Part shown: positions 11,753 to 22,403 of the stretch, piece after piece
How the letters are laid out: every line of letters starts with the position of its first letter
Numbering within the stretch: the first letter of the stretch is position 1
Assembly: GCF_000182925.2 (NCBI RefSeq)
Contig: NC_026507.1
Span: 62,001-126,000 of the forward strand
DNA length: 64,000 nucleotides
Source of the DNA: Neurospora crassa OR74A
Lineage: Eukaryota > Ascomycota > Sordariomycetes > Sordariales > Sordariaceae
Direction of reading: 5' to 3'
Notes under the pieces: generated by a model
What the model was told of the DNA's origin: nothing
Database searches by the model: none
The model's input: the letters and a program-made list of their open reading frames with translations, nothing else
Position numbers and translations under genes: made by a program

Positions 11753-13028
11753 ATGATCACCACGTCGTTGACCAGCTTTACCGTCTTATTCCTCGTTGTC
11801 CTGGCCGTAGGAGCTCATCTGTGGCTCCGTTCCCGTCAGAGATGTACCACCTCATCGCTGTCTGTCGATGGGAAAACACCCTTCCTTCACGGCAGCACCG
11901 GCGATCAACAAAATGAGAAAACGGACGAGGCAACCATTGTTCCCTTACCGGACTTTGACTGGCAAAAGACTGAGCCGCTGAATCTTCGACCCTTCAAGCC
12001 CAAATACCACATCACCATGGGTACCGTAATCCCTTCCTTCATCGGTCCTCCTTATCTCCATCGCCAACCACTAATACTTCACCACCATAGGCCTGCAAAC
12101 CAGCACCCCCTCGGACCTCATCCTAATGGACCGCAACTACCTCTCCCGTATCCAATCCCGCCAAAAGATCCTGTCCCTTCACGCCTCCGAAGTCATGGGC
12201 GTTTTGCCCGAAGGTCAGGCCGCTGTCAAGGAGCTATACACGTACCTGCTAGGCGAATACCTCCCCATCCGGTATCCGACCATGTTCCGCATAGTATCTC
12301 CCTATCCCGGTTGCCCCGACACGACTTTCCAAAACTTGATCACCGACTCTTCCTCCCCCCTGTCCCCGCCTCCCTCCGACCCCCTCGACTGTTTGAGGGT
12401 GATAGCCCAAACCGTAGAAGACGATTTCTTCCTCTTGCTTCCCTTCCCGAAACCCAACTCTTCCACCAGCGAGATGGAGCACAAGTGCGTCGCCTTCATG
12501 AACCTGCACCCTTCGGGCTTTTCTCCTTCCTCCAAACTCGGTCTCCCCCTTTCGCAAATCCACGCCCCCGTACCCTCCTACGAAAAAATCGGGCCGTCAA
12601 TGGAACGCTTCTTCGCCCGTTTGTCCTGCGATAAGCTCGTCAAGAGGATGAACTGGGCTATGCAGTTGCATCCGGACCTCTATTGTCCGGGCGGCAACCA
12701 CGTGCATCAGGAGGACTTGGAGACATTGGAAGAGGTGACGGAGTTTGGGGACGAAGAGGCGGAGAAGGCGAGATTGAGGGTTGAGTTGCAGGGGGTCTGG
12801 AGACTGAGAAAGACGGAGGCGGTGGTTTTTGGGTTCAAGACTTATATGTATGGGCTTAGGGAGGTGAAAGGAGAGGTTCTGGAAATGGAGGATGGAGGAA
12901 CGATGAAGACGGGCGAAGCATTGGCGCAGGCGATTGAGGGATTGGGAGAGGGGAATGCGCCAGGGATGTGGACGTATAAGGGGGCTGTGAGGTGGGGAGC
13001 GGCGGTGGCTCGGTGGTTGAGGAGTTGA
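11753..13028 (+). CDS. DUF3445 (heme-dependent oxidative N-demethylase-like) protein
   Basis: Two exons (11753-12020, 12091-13028) around a 70-nt intron; 401 aa. Residues 5-25 form a hydrophobic signal anchor followed by RSRQR, so the protein probably sits in a membrane with the domain on one face. A short linker leads to FDWQKTEPLNLRPFKPKYHITMG, which splices to LQTSTPSDLILMDRNYL; together these mark the DUF3445 domain. The domain continues through SEVMGVLPEG, KYHPDLYCPGG-like sequence (here LHPDLYCPGGNHVHQEDLE) and RLRKTEAVVFGFKTYMYGL. Bacterial relatives demethylate amines with heme, but fungal members are largely uncharacterised, so the substrate is unknown. It has no clear functional link to its neighbours. 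Confidence 0.8.
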
Positions 13029-13555
13029 TGGGAAGGAACTGAAGGCCTGTTGAAGAAGTTGCAATGCTTTGGTGTCTGTCGGCTTACCTTGATGAGGAAA
13101 GAGAGATGATGGAGAGGGGAGCAACGGATGTAGGACGACCGAGGCGGCCATGACCCGATGTCGGAGGACGGAGAGGTCGGGGTTCAGCATTTTCATCCGG
13201 ATTACAACAAATTGATAATCCATGAATAACACTACCGGTGTTAGCTAAGGTAGTCGTCAGCTTCCCCGTCCCAGCAGTCATCAATTGAAGAACAAGGGGA
13301 CATCGTTTTCCCTCTACACTTCTTAACCCCGAACTATCCCCCGATTGGAGAGACTCGTCTTGGTAACGGGGCTGGACGACAAACGGTCAAGACGGCGCTA
13401 GGAGATGTCGGCCAATCACCACCGACCGCCCCGTGTTGGCCGGGGTTGACATCTCCGAGATGATCTGATAACAGCTCGGAGTTAACCAGGACACCATTTC
13501 TTGGCGTTGTATCCTTATAAGTCGACTGATTACCTCTAAATTTTTCCATCTGATA
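13029..13555. other. Intergenic spacer
   Basis: About 530 bases between two plus-strand genes, GC-balanced, with no supported coding frame; presumably terminator and promoter sequence. Confidence 0.6.
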
Positions 13556-15261
13556 ATGAAGTACTTCCCAAGATTCTCGTTGATCTCTACGCCCTTTGTA
13601 GTTGCTTCTGTCATTTTTTTATTCAGCTTTGTTCTTCAAATGTCCATGGATCGCGACGTACAACAACCACAGACAGATATGGCTGCGAACGCACTCAAAA
13701 ATGTGGTTGTGGTGGGAGGGTCATATGTTGGGAAGGTGAGTTAGAGCCCTTCTTGCCCATTCACAGCACGAAATATCAAGACGAAATGCTGACCATCACT
13801 TGAAGGCCGCAGCTAAAGAACTCGCAAACCTCCTTCCCTCATCTCACCGAGTAAGTGTCACCATTCGTTCCATCCTCACCATCAAAAACCCCCAGCCCAC
13901 CAACTAACACAGGCAACCTCCAGGTCATCCTCATAGAACCCCACACCCATTTCCACCACCTATTCGCCTTCCCCCGCTTCGCCATCCTCCCCTCGCACGA
14001 ACACAAAGCCTTCATCCCTTACACTTCCCTCTTTTCCTCCTCCTCCTCCTCCTCCTCCTCCCCTTCCTCCCATCTAATCCTCCCCGCCAAAGTCCTCTCT
14101 CTGTCCACCTCGCCCAGGAGTGGGAACCTCCTCACCCTCGACCGGCCCGTTCCCTTTCCTTCTTCCCTTTCCTCCTCCCCTTTAGAGAAAACCACCAAAA
14201 TCCCTTTCGACTTTCTCCTCTGTGCAACCGGCACCCGCCTTTCGCCACCAGGCACCTCCCCCCACGACACCAAACCTCTCTCCATTTCGTTCCTACAATC
14301 CTTCCAAAACGCCATCGTCCACCCCGAGACCAAACACGTGGTGATTGTAGGCGGCGGCGCGGTGGGGGTGCAAATGGCTTGCGACCTCAAGGAGCTGTAC
14401 CCTGCTAAGCGCGTGACGCTGGTTCACTCGCGCCAGCAGTTGATGCCTGTTTATCATGAGCGACTGAGCGAGATCATCAAGGAGCGGTTTGCTGAACTGG
14501 GGGTGGAAACGGTACTTGGCAAAAGGGCGGTGGTGCCGCCAGAGGAGGGAGGGTGGCCACTGCCGGTGCCTGGAGAGGAAGGGAAGAAGAAGATGGAGGT
14601 GAGATTGGTGGATGGGAGTGTGGTGGAGGGGGATGCGGTGGTGCAGGCTACGGGGCAGGAGGCTAATAATCAGTTCTTGGTGGGGCTGGAAGAGAAAGAA
14701 GAGGAGAAGGGGAGGGTGATTAATCCTCGGAATGGGTTTGTCAAGGTGAAGCCAACGATGCAGTTCGCTGATGAACGGTTTTCGAATTTTATGTTTGCCG
14801 TGGGCGATATTGCGGATTCGGGGGCGCATAAGGCGGCGAGGCCGGGAATGGTGCAGGCAGCGGTGGCGGCCAGGAATGTGGTTAAGCTGATTGATGGAGG
14901 GAAGCAGGTGGAGGATTTGGAAAGCGTGGAGGTTCAGCCGGCGGCGATACATTTGACGCTTGGTTTGGTGAGTTTCCGTATCTCTTGATGAGGTCTTGGG
15001 GAGGTGAGTTTGCTGACTTTTTGTGGTGGGATAGACCAAGAACATCATCTTCAGAAACCCCAACGCGGCTGCTGGTCAGATCGAACCGACATACACTTTG
15101 AAGGATGAGTAAGTCTCTTTCTCACTCTCATGCCCCGGAACAGAGGCCTGAAAAGAACATACAGCTAACTTATAAACAGTGGCAGTGCGGATATGGGCGT
15201 TGATCGGCTTTGGGTTATGAACGGAATCAAGGTTAATGGACCGCAGGAGTATCATCTGTGA
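13556..15261 (+). CDS. FSP1/AIF-like NAD(P)H FAD-dependent oxidoreductase
   Basis: Five exons (13556-13735, 13806-13850, 13924-14967, 15035-15108, 15180-15261); 474 aa. An N-terminal hydrophobic segment (about residues 8-28) suggests a membrane anchor. The FAD Rossmann motif VVVVGGSYVGK ends exon 1 and continues AAAKELANLLPSSH / RVILIEPHTHFHHLFAFPR, typical of the AMID/FSP1 branch. The NAD(P)H motif VIVGGGAVGVQMA is near residue 215 and the second FAD contact VGDIADSGAHK near 370. Family members oxidise NAD(P)H and reduce quinones. A Ser run (about 112-122) from TCC repeats and an acidic EKEEEKGR loop are local oddities. The AAG acceptor of intron 1 is weak, but the alternative CAG six bases downstream breaks the frame. 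It is convergent with the next gene, 3' ends about 206 bp apart. Confidence 0.87.
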
Positions 15262-15467
15262 AAATGGTATAGTCGGGAGAAAATAGAACGGAAATGTGGG
15301 AGAGGACAACCGCAAGAGCTAACTGTCCCAAGTCGGATCAGCATCACCAGAACAAAGAGTAAGGCGCGCCATTGTCGTGTCATCAAGATATCATTACACT
15401 ATTGTATTTCATCATAACATCAAAACCTCTACCCACTTTTGATGCCAATTCGCAATCATTGGCACAT

Positions 15468-16643
15468 TTACTCGATCTTGATGCCAACCTTGCCGAAGTG
15501 CTTCTGGGCCCACTGTTCTCAGTTGTTAGCATACAGCTCTCTCTCACCACCACTTGGAAACCCCGGGGATAGTAACTTACCATGTACTCATAAGCCTCCT
15601 TGGCCTGGTCGAGGGTGAAGATGGTCTTGTCAACAACGGGGTGAATGTCGTTGGCCTCAATGGCAGCACACATCTCCTCCATGAGCTGCCTGCTACCGAC
15701 ATAGACACCGCGAACAGTGCAAATCCTGCTCAGCGTCTCGAGGATGCTCTCCTTGGGCTGAGCACCGCCGAGGAAACCAATAATGGAAATGATGCCCTCA
15801 TACTTGATAGCAGCCAAGCTCTGGCCGAGGGTGCCGGCACCACCGACCTCAATGATGTGGTCAACACCCTGGTTGTTGGGAGTGAGCTTGCGGGCGGTCT
15901 CGCCCCAGTTGGGGTCCTCGCGGTAGTTGATGACGTGATCGGCACCGAGCTTCTTGAGCATCTCGGCCTTCTCCTTGGAAGAGGTGGTGGCGATCACCTT
16001 GGCACCACCCGCCTTGGCGAACTGCAGAGCAAAGAGGGAGACACCACCGGTACCCTGGGTGAGGACCCACTGGCCGGGCTTGAGGGTCTTGAGGCCGTAG
16101 AGGGCGTTCCACGAGGTCAGACCGGCGCACACGAGGGTGGCGGCCTCAACGTGGTCGAGGTTGGAGGGGGTGCGGACGACGCCGTCCTCGTGGAAGACGC
16201 CGTACTGGCGGAGGGTGCCGTCGAAAACACCGCCGAGGCCCGAGGAGGCGGCGCGAGTGTCGATGTCGCCGAACTGGTGCCACTGGTTGAAGAGGGTGGT
16301 GACCTTGTCGCCCTTCTTCCACTTGGTGACCTTGGAGCCGACGGCAACAACCTCACCGGCGCCATCGGAGGCGGCAACGACGGGGAGGTCGAGGGGGAAG
16401 GGGTACTTGCCCTGTAGTTTTTTTTTGTCAGTGTCTATTAGTGCATCATGATGGGAATATGTACCTCTAGGTACTGACCTGGGGGATGATGAGATCACGG
16501 TAGTTCAAGGAAGCACCGTAGAGACGGACGAGAACGTCGTTGTCGCCGGGCTGGGGGACGGCGCCCTGCTCCTTGACAAGGCCATCGAAGCCCTTCTCCT
16601 TGCTGGTGACAACCCACTGCGTCTGAGTAGAGGGGAGAGACAT
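15468..16643 (-). CDS. MDR-family quinone oxidoreductase / alcohol dehydrogenase-like
   Basis: Three exons on the minus strand (16643-16479, 16411-15581, 15512-15468), introns of 67 and 68 nt; 346 aa. The start MSLPSTQTQWVV and the joined NYRDLIIPQ/GKYPFPLDLPVVAASDG give the GroES-like domain; the Rossmann part follows with TQGTGGVSLFALQFAKA (near residue 170), GADHVINYREDPNWGE and IIEVGGAGTLGQS. The last 14 residues (WAQKHFGKVGIKIE) come from the small third exon. The catalytic and structural zinc cysteines of true alcohol dehydrogenases are absent, so this is a zinc-independent NAD(P)-dependent MDR enzyme acting on quinones, enones or similar. The substrate is unknown. Its promoter faces the left end of the RIPped transposon, about 260 bp away. 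Confidence 0.88.
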
Positions 16644-16903
16644 TGTGTACTAAGTATTATCGTAGATCTGGTGTAGATGAAAGACAAGATGAGATGAGAT
16701 GGTGAGTGAAAAGGATTGGAACGAGCAGAGGTAGGAAGAAGAAGGTCGGGGTATTTGTTTATGTGTCGATGATCAGTCCGGTCTCCCCTCGTCCACGCGT
16801 GGCCAGCGATTAGTGAGCTGTATTTGTATTTGTAAACCATGATCCCCACATATCATGGAGACAGCTCCGGTCGTGACCCCACAGAAGGACGTAGGGCCTT
16901 CCA

Positions 16904-16971
16904 TTCCCACACTCAATCGCCTGTGCAGTCTTGGCAAGAGGTGTGTGTGCGTGCACACACACACACCGCAT
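16904..16971 (+). repeat. Left terminal inverted repeat of the transposon
   Basis: It pairs with 21182-21248 over about 67 bp. Differences are one G/A change in the TTGGCAAGAG segment (RIP-type) and the length of the GT/CA tract. Just inside, 16974-17043 carries two copies of a TTTAACATCG motif with ATCTGGCCA on either side, possible subterminal transposase-binding repeats. Confidence 0.9.
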
Positions 16972-17399
16972 TTGACAAATCTGGCCATTTAACATCGCTT
17001 TACACAACTCAACTCAATCGTTTAACATCGAAATCTGGCCAAAACTAGTGCAAAAAGTCGATATTTTAATACTCTACGTCGTACAATTGTCTATTTTAAT
17101 ATTTACATTATCTTTTAAACCGTTATTAATATAATACGCTACCCTAATACTTATTAAAAGGTATTAATAATAATAATACTAATAAATAACGAGCATCCCA
17201 ATAACGTTGCTAAAACTATTAATATAAGTATAAGGAGTACGTAAAAATATAAATATATTCTATCGGATATTAATAAGGTATTTTTACTATCGTGAGCTTC
17301 TTAAAATATTAAAAAGCTTCCTATATAGGCGCTTAAGGTATAGCGTATACTATATTGCTCCTTATACTTTATTAATTATAATTAATATTATAAAGGAAG

Positions 17400-18298
17400 T
17401 TATAAACCTCCTTATATTAAAACCTAATTTATACTTCAACGAGATCTGTACCTTTCTAGTTAATAAGTATAATATATATATTTCGACCGAGACCGTACGG
17501 CGGTACCTTTAATAAGAGAAGTAAAAGAAAAAGCGACTCTATATAAAGGTATTATAATAATCCCCTATACTAATAGCCGAATAAATATTAAAAATCTCTT
17601 TATTTATTATAGAGATATTTGTATTCTATAACGAATTTAGTATAGACCGAAGGGACGGCGTTCGTTATACTAGTTAGGTACCCCGCGGCGCTATTGTAAT
17701 AGTATTAAACAAATTTATATATAGTACGCAATATTACTTCCTTCTAACTATTATAATAGATAAGCTACTAAATATATTAGTATTTAAAAGTATAATAGAT
17801 TTAGCTGGAGTTTAGGATTAAATAGTAAAATACTTACTCCCTAAAATAAATCTATTTCCTAATTATAATAGTATTTTAATAATAGATAATACTAATTGGC
17901 ACCCTTATACCGAATTCTAATATATATATAATTAGAAGGGGGTTCTATTATAGTATTTACTGCTGTACTCTCCTAAGTTCAACCCTATCGAGGTATACTT
18001 TAGCGACTTTAAATAGCAATTTAAGAGGGTATATTGTAATAAGGGCGGTAATAAAATATTAAATAATAATTTTACTACGTTTCTTAAACGATTAGTATAG
18101 GATGTGGGGTATAGAGTATAATAGATTTATAACTATTTTAAGAACGTAAAGCTAGTAATAAATTAATTTAATAATATTAATAAAGAGTATAGCGAATTAT
18201 ATATTAACGAGCTAATTGAATATAGAGAGACGGGTACTATATTTAGGCGGCGGTAGAAAGTATAGAAGGGAGAGATGGATTTATATATATTAAATTAA
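17400..18298 (+). pseudogene. Transposase remnant, IS630/Tc1 (DD34E) superfamily
   Basis: One plus-strand register carries all three catalytic blocks. Around 17615-17690 the frame gives VFYNEFSIDRRDGVRYTS, matching the first-aspartate block of fungal Tc1-like transposases (usually D-E-S/F-G-x-D-R-R), but the first Asp codon is now Asn (17630-17632). ILIIDNTNWH holds the second Asp (17885-17887), and LLLYSPKFNPIEVYFSDFK holds the Glu (17990-17992). The last two are separated by 34 residues, the Tc1-type DD34E spacing. The register is unbroken by indels across these blocks but has many stop codons of the TAA/TAG kind that RIP creates from CAA/CAG/TGG. The left limit is approximate, because the N-terminal DNA-binding part is not recognisable. 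Confidence 0.8.
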
Positions 18299-18305
18299 AT
18301 TGTAT

Positions 18306-18368
18306 ACTAAAAATACTAGAAATGCTAAAAATGTTAAAAATGTTAGAAGTGCTAAAAGTGCTAGAAAT
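18306..18368. repeat. 9-bp tandem repeat between the transposon's two genes
   Basis: Seven copies of a 9-bp unit (consensus GCTAAAAAT with A/G variation) sit exactly in the gap between the 3' ends of the transposase and the convergent second frame. The A/G differences among copies are of the RIP type. Confidence 0.8.
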
Positions 18369-18439
18369 TGTATTTATCTATATAATAATACTAAAATGCT
18401 AGAAACCCCCCTCTTTCGCTATAAATCGATTTATAATAT

Positions 18440-21064
18440 TATTATTACTCGCTAGGACCGCTAATAGTAGTACTACCCGCTATAGAAGTAAGAGTTCTAG
18501 TAATGCCGTACTCGAATATAATATTGAATCGCAGGTCTAAAATATATATTAATTAATTAAATTATAATAATAGGGGTTAGAGGGTATATTTACTATAGTT
18601 TAACTATATTACTAATACCGTGTATTCAATTTTAAGGAAGTTTTTAATACTATCCCTAAATACCGTATAGAAATTGTAATTAAACCCTAACCTCGTAAAT
18701 TATTCTATTAGCTACTCTCTAAGCGCGAATATATTGGGCGGCGCCTCCTTATTCCGGAATTTATTCTTTAAAATAATTAAAATTCTATATATTAATACTA
18801 CTTTAATTAATAATCTAATATAATAATATTTATAGAACGCCTTAAAGAATTCGGTAATAATTTCTTTAACCGGCTAATTAAGCGGAGCGAGGGGTAGTAG
18901 TAACGAACGAAGATTGAGAGTCGAAGGTATAAGCGGACGTAGTACAAATAATTCTCCGGCCTCTATTAAAGAGTCTTTAATCTCTTCACCCTCGTCTTCC
19001 TTGCCTATTATTAATAGTAATATAATTAATAGTAGTACTAGTAGCTAAATAAATACTATAATCGCTATAGAGATAGGAGGAGGGTTAGTATTAATACGCT
19101 TAGTAGCGAGAATCTCGTAGTCGGTTGGGTACCTATAGAATACAGTAATAAAATATTCTAATAATATATACGAATTGATAGTTACCGCTTTGCCTAGTAG
19201 GGGGAGAGCGCCTGCTATATTATAATTGTAGCCGTTAATAATTACCGAATTGGCGATAGAACCGCCGGCGGTATAAAGTAACTAGATTTAGAAATATTAA
19301 AAATAGGGAGGGAAGTATTAATATAGTAGTAAGTATAGTAAGTATAGGGGAGGAGGGTATAGCTAATATAAACCTCTAAAATCGTCCCTCCTTAACATAG
19401 CTTATAATAAACTATTTATAATTTCTATATTAGTACTACTATTACTACTATTAATATTATTAATAATATTAATATTAATTAATAGACTATTACCTCCTCC
19501 CCTATATTTATTATTACTATCGCTAATATTAAAGGCGGCTACTACCTTATTGCCCAATATATTTCGTACTAGTTTAAATAGTAAATTAATTACTATAGCC
19601 TTCCCTAGTAATATAGTGCGTACCTACTTACCTATATCTTTAATATTAAAATTATAATAAGTTATACTCCTATCTATAATGTAGTACATTTAATACTTAA
19701 TAACCTTATTATAATTCTTATATTTATAATTAAAACCGTACGCCTATACCTATACCAATTCTTAATATACAATACCGTATAGCTTTACCCCTATACGCTC
19801 CTCTCGCTACTAGTCCTCCTCTAAATTCTTTTTAATTTCTACTAATATAATATTTATTGTAACGCACTTAAACTTCTTAGTACCGGCTAAAATCTATAAC
19901 CCTTGTAATAACGGCGTATTGACCGTTCGTAGGGTTAGGGTAATAAAAGGATTAATTAAACTACGAGAGGGGGTAGGAATAGAGGGTATATTACTATAGG
20001 AGGATAAGGTAACAGAAATTTTACTAGTAGACGGATTAATTAACTGAAATTTAAATAATATAGTAAAATAGTAGTACTAACTAATATAGTAGAAGTATAA
20101 CTTTATAACGGTTTTATACTCAATATTATTATACTCGTTATAAAAATCCTTCCCGGGAATAGTCTTATTATATATAATAACCCGGGCGCGGCGATTATTA
20201 TAGGTAGCGGCAATATATATAACATTATATAAAGAGACTAACTACTTTATCCCTACAACTATATTATTACTAATAATATCTTCTATATAACTTCGCTACA
20301 TATATAGGATTTTACTAAGTAGTATCGTCCCAAACCACTACTCATAAAGCTCGCTATTATCTTACTCAACCTTAACCTTTCTAAATAAACTATATTCTTT
20401 AATAATAAATAGTTTAATATAGTTAATAGTAATATATAAATTGACTATATTAAATTAGACCCGTATTAATTTAGGGTATTTAAAACGTAGCGGCAATACG
20501 AAAACAGCCGGCTTACGGGTAGCGCGGGGCTAAGCCGGTAGTACCGAAGCAATTAGTTTAATCGGGGAGGCTACTTCGCTATCGTCGTCGCCCGATAAAT
20601 AAAATAAAGTATTGAAAATCCGCTTTTTAGGGGTAAGGCGGATGGGGAACTATTACTCAACCTTATTGTTGTCGCTAGAGTCCTCTTCGCTACTAAAAAT
20701 TTTAATAGGTATTGCGGGCTTAGGAGGGAACGACGGCAGCTTTAGGACTAAAATTAATTCTAGTTCTAGTACGGTAGCCTTTCCCTTCTTAATAGCGGTC
20801 TTCTTAATAGCGGTCTTCTTAATAATAGTCTTAATAGGAGTAGCCTTCTTCTTAGGTAGAATAATTTTAGGGATGATTTTAATAGATTATTCGGCTTTAC
20901 GGCTCTTCTTTCTAGGGCGGAAGGAAGCGCGTTATAGAATTATTAAACTAGAATCTTCTTAGTCTTAGTCTTCGTTAAAATAGATTATTAGTACGCCGCT
21001 TCGAATATAGGATTGCTTTATACCGGCGGGCTTTAAATTAAGGATTGTTTTGGGAGGTATTATT
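18440..21064 (-). pseudogene. Second transposon gene, function unknown, RIP-inactivated
   Basis: Reading the minus strand in one fixed register from about 21064 to 18440 gives a coherent, composition-biased protein of roughly 870 codons interrupted by many RIP-type stops but with no obvious frame change. It seems to start at an ATA that was probably ATG (xPPKTILNLKPAGIKQSYIR). There follow an acidic patch (NED...EDSS), a Lys-rich stretch (KKKATPIKTIIKKTAIKK), Pro/Ser-rich segments, and hydrophobic-charged parts such as PVKEIITEFFKAFYKYYYI and RLGFNYNFYTVFRDSIKN. I do not recognise a domain. It lies inside the inverted repeats, convergent with the transposase, so it belongs to the element. Typical Tc1 elements carry a single gene of about 1 kb, so this is a large extra cargo. 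Confidence 0.6.
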
Positions 21065-21181
21065 GCGATGGATTTGATTAATTACTAGTATTGTAATTAC
21101 TTTGTACGTTGAAATAGCTTCAAATTGATTTAGAAATTGTCGTAAAATGATGAATTTTGACGAAGTTGTACAATACAGAAG

Positions 21182-21248
21182 TGCGGTGTGTGTGTGTGTG
21201 TGCACGCACACCTCTTGCTAAGACTGCACAGGCGATTGAGTGTGGGAA
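21182..21248 (-). repeat. Right terminal inverted repeat of the transposon
   Basis: Reverse complement of the left end; it reads out through GGCGATTGAGTGTGGGAA at the boundary with normal-composition DNA. It has a longer GT tract than the left end. Confidence 0.9.
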
Positions 21249-22403
21249 CAGCGCATCGTATTCCCATTGAGGTATCCATCTCGTCTTTGGCAGCTGAGGC
21301 CTCTCTTCTCACCCATCATTCTTGCCAGTCAACTATGTATTTATCGCCTAACGGTAGGTATATTGTATCGTGTACCCAAGGGCCGTTCTGGCCGTGTAAT
21401 CCCCCCTCAGTTGATGGGATGACCGACGTCATTATTCGCGAACTTTCGTATCATCGGGTCGACCTCTAAGCGAAGTGTGCCCAGACCCCCGCGAGTGGAG
21501 TCGCTCCGGCTCTTCCTACCGAACCGCCCATCTTATTTGCAACTGCCGCCGGTGCTACGGTACCGTCGTCTCGGCGCCGGCCCGGGCCTGTGAGCTATTG
21601 ATGCCCACGTGAAATGTACACTATGTACACTCCCGCTTCACTGCTGTCGATATCATCAAGTTCAACCTCACCATTCCATCCCATACACTACAATGGGAAC
21701 CACCACAGGTTAGGTAGTGGAGAAACAGCATCCGAGATCCGCAAGCGCCCCGTTACGTACATGTACACACCGCTCGGCAACACCTCCAATGACAAGTCTA
21801 GAATCTTCGATAACGCGGTTGTTGATTATAAACCAAGGCCCCGTATCTTTCCGTCGACTGAATCGCGTTCAGTTGTCGATGTTGATGGAACATCCGTTCG
21901 CGCCGATCATGGTACGTATGTAGATTTATCAACAGATCCGGAAGCTGGGGGAATTCAGGGTGCTGTTATTCACGTTTCATGTGTCAGCACAGCGTCTAAA
22001 AATACCGTACCCAAGGACGACCGGAACAGGACACTTACTCAAGCTCGCCAAGCCCCGTGACCGGATCCCATCCCTCCGCTGCCAGGAACCCATAACCGGA
22101 CTTCACTCCGATCGTACGTCGTTGAAGATTTCGGGATCCGCATATGTAGTACTGTTTGTTTCGCACGTTTGTCAGCCCTATCGTGTGGTTTCGTATCATC
22201 TTTTTCCCGCCCATCGACCATACGCTACACCGTCGCGCCGCCAATCCCTTCCCCTACCCAACCTAACCGCTTCCCACATCCACCACGGTCCATACCTTAC
22301 CCTTTCTTCCGACATCGGCGAAAGGAGATAGAAGACTTACAGCCAAGAGAATAAACAAACCCCAACCTCCCCCCACCCCTTCAACACCACCTCCACTCTC
22401 TCC
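21249..22403. other. Gene-poor right flank of the transposon
   Basis: About 1.15 kb of normal GC content. The longest frame (21614-22060, plus, 148 codons from an ATG) has no recognisable motif, and I do not support it as a gene. The composition change at 21248/21249 is abrupt, so RIP-level mutation did not spread visibly into this flank. Confidence 0.5.

Larger units (their letters stand above)
16904..21248. mobile_element. RIPped Tc1-like (DD34E) DNA transposon with inverted ends
   Basis: A 4345-bp insertion sharply different from its flanks: extremely TpA-rich and almost free of CpA and TpG, the classic result of RIP. It is bounded by near-perfect terminal inverted repeats of about 67 bp (16904-16971 and 21182-21248) beginning TTCCCACACTCAATCGCCTG and containing an alternating GT/CA tract around GTGCGTGCAC. 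Inside, a plus-strand frame keeps the transposase core, and a convergent minus-strand frame fills most of the right half. No TA target-site duplication is apparent; only a CA dinucleotide flanks both ends, which may be chance. The element is dead but nearly free of length changes, so RIP rather than age destroyed it. It lies between the MDR gene and a broken protease gene. Confidence 0.88.

Noticed and set aside
13806-13811. CAG acceptor at 13811 for the first intron of the FAD oxidoreductase
   Set aside because: It shifts the frame and destroys the conserved AAAKELANLLP; the AAG acceptor at 13805 keeps it.
15554-16417. 287-codon plus-strand frame, Gly/Val/Leu-rich
   Set aside because: It is the antisense shadow of the GC-biased MDR enzyme on the minus strand, whose motifs and introns are clear.
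20612-20962. Plus-strand frame with a hydrophobic repeat (FLIAVFLIAVFLIIV) that looks like a membrane hairpin
   Set aside because: It is the reverse strand of the Lys-rich KKTAIKKTAIKK region of the transposon's second gene; reversed AAG/ATT codons read as Leu/Ile/Phe.
16902-21250. CA/CA dinucleotides flanking the transposon as a target-site duplication
   Set aside because: Tc1-type elements duplicate TA, and RIP does not turn TA into CA; a 2-bp match has a 1 in 16 chance.
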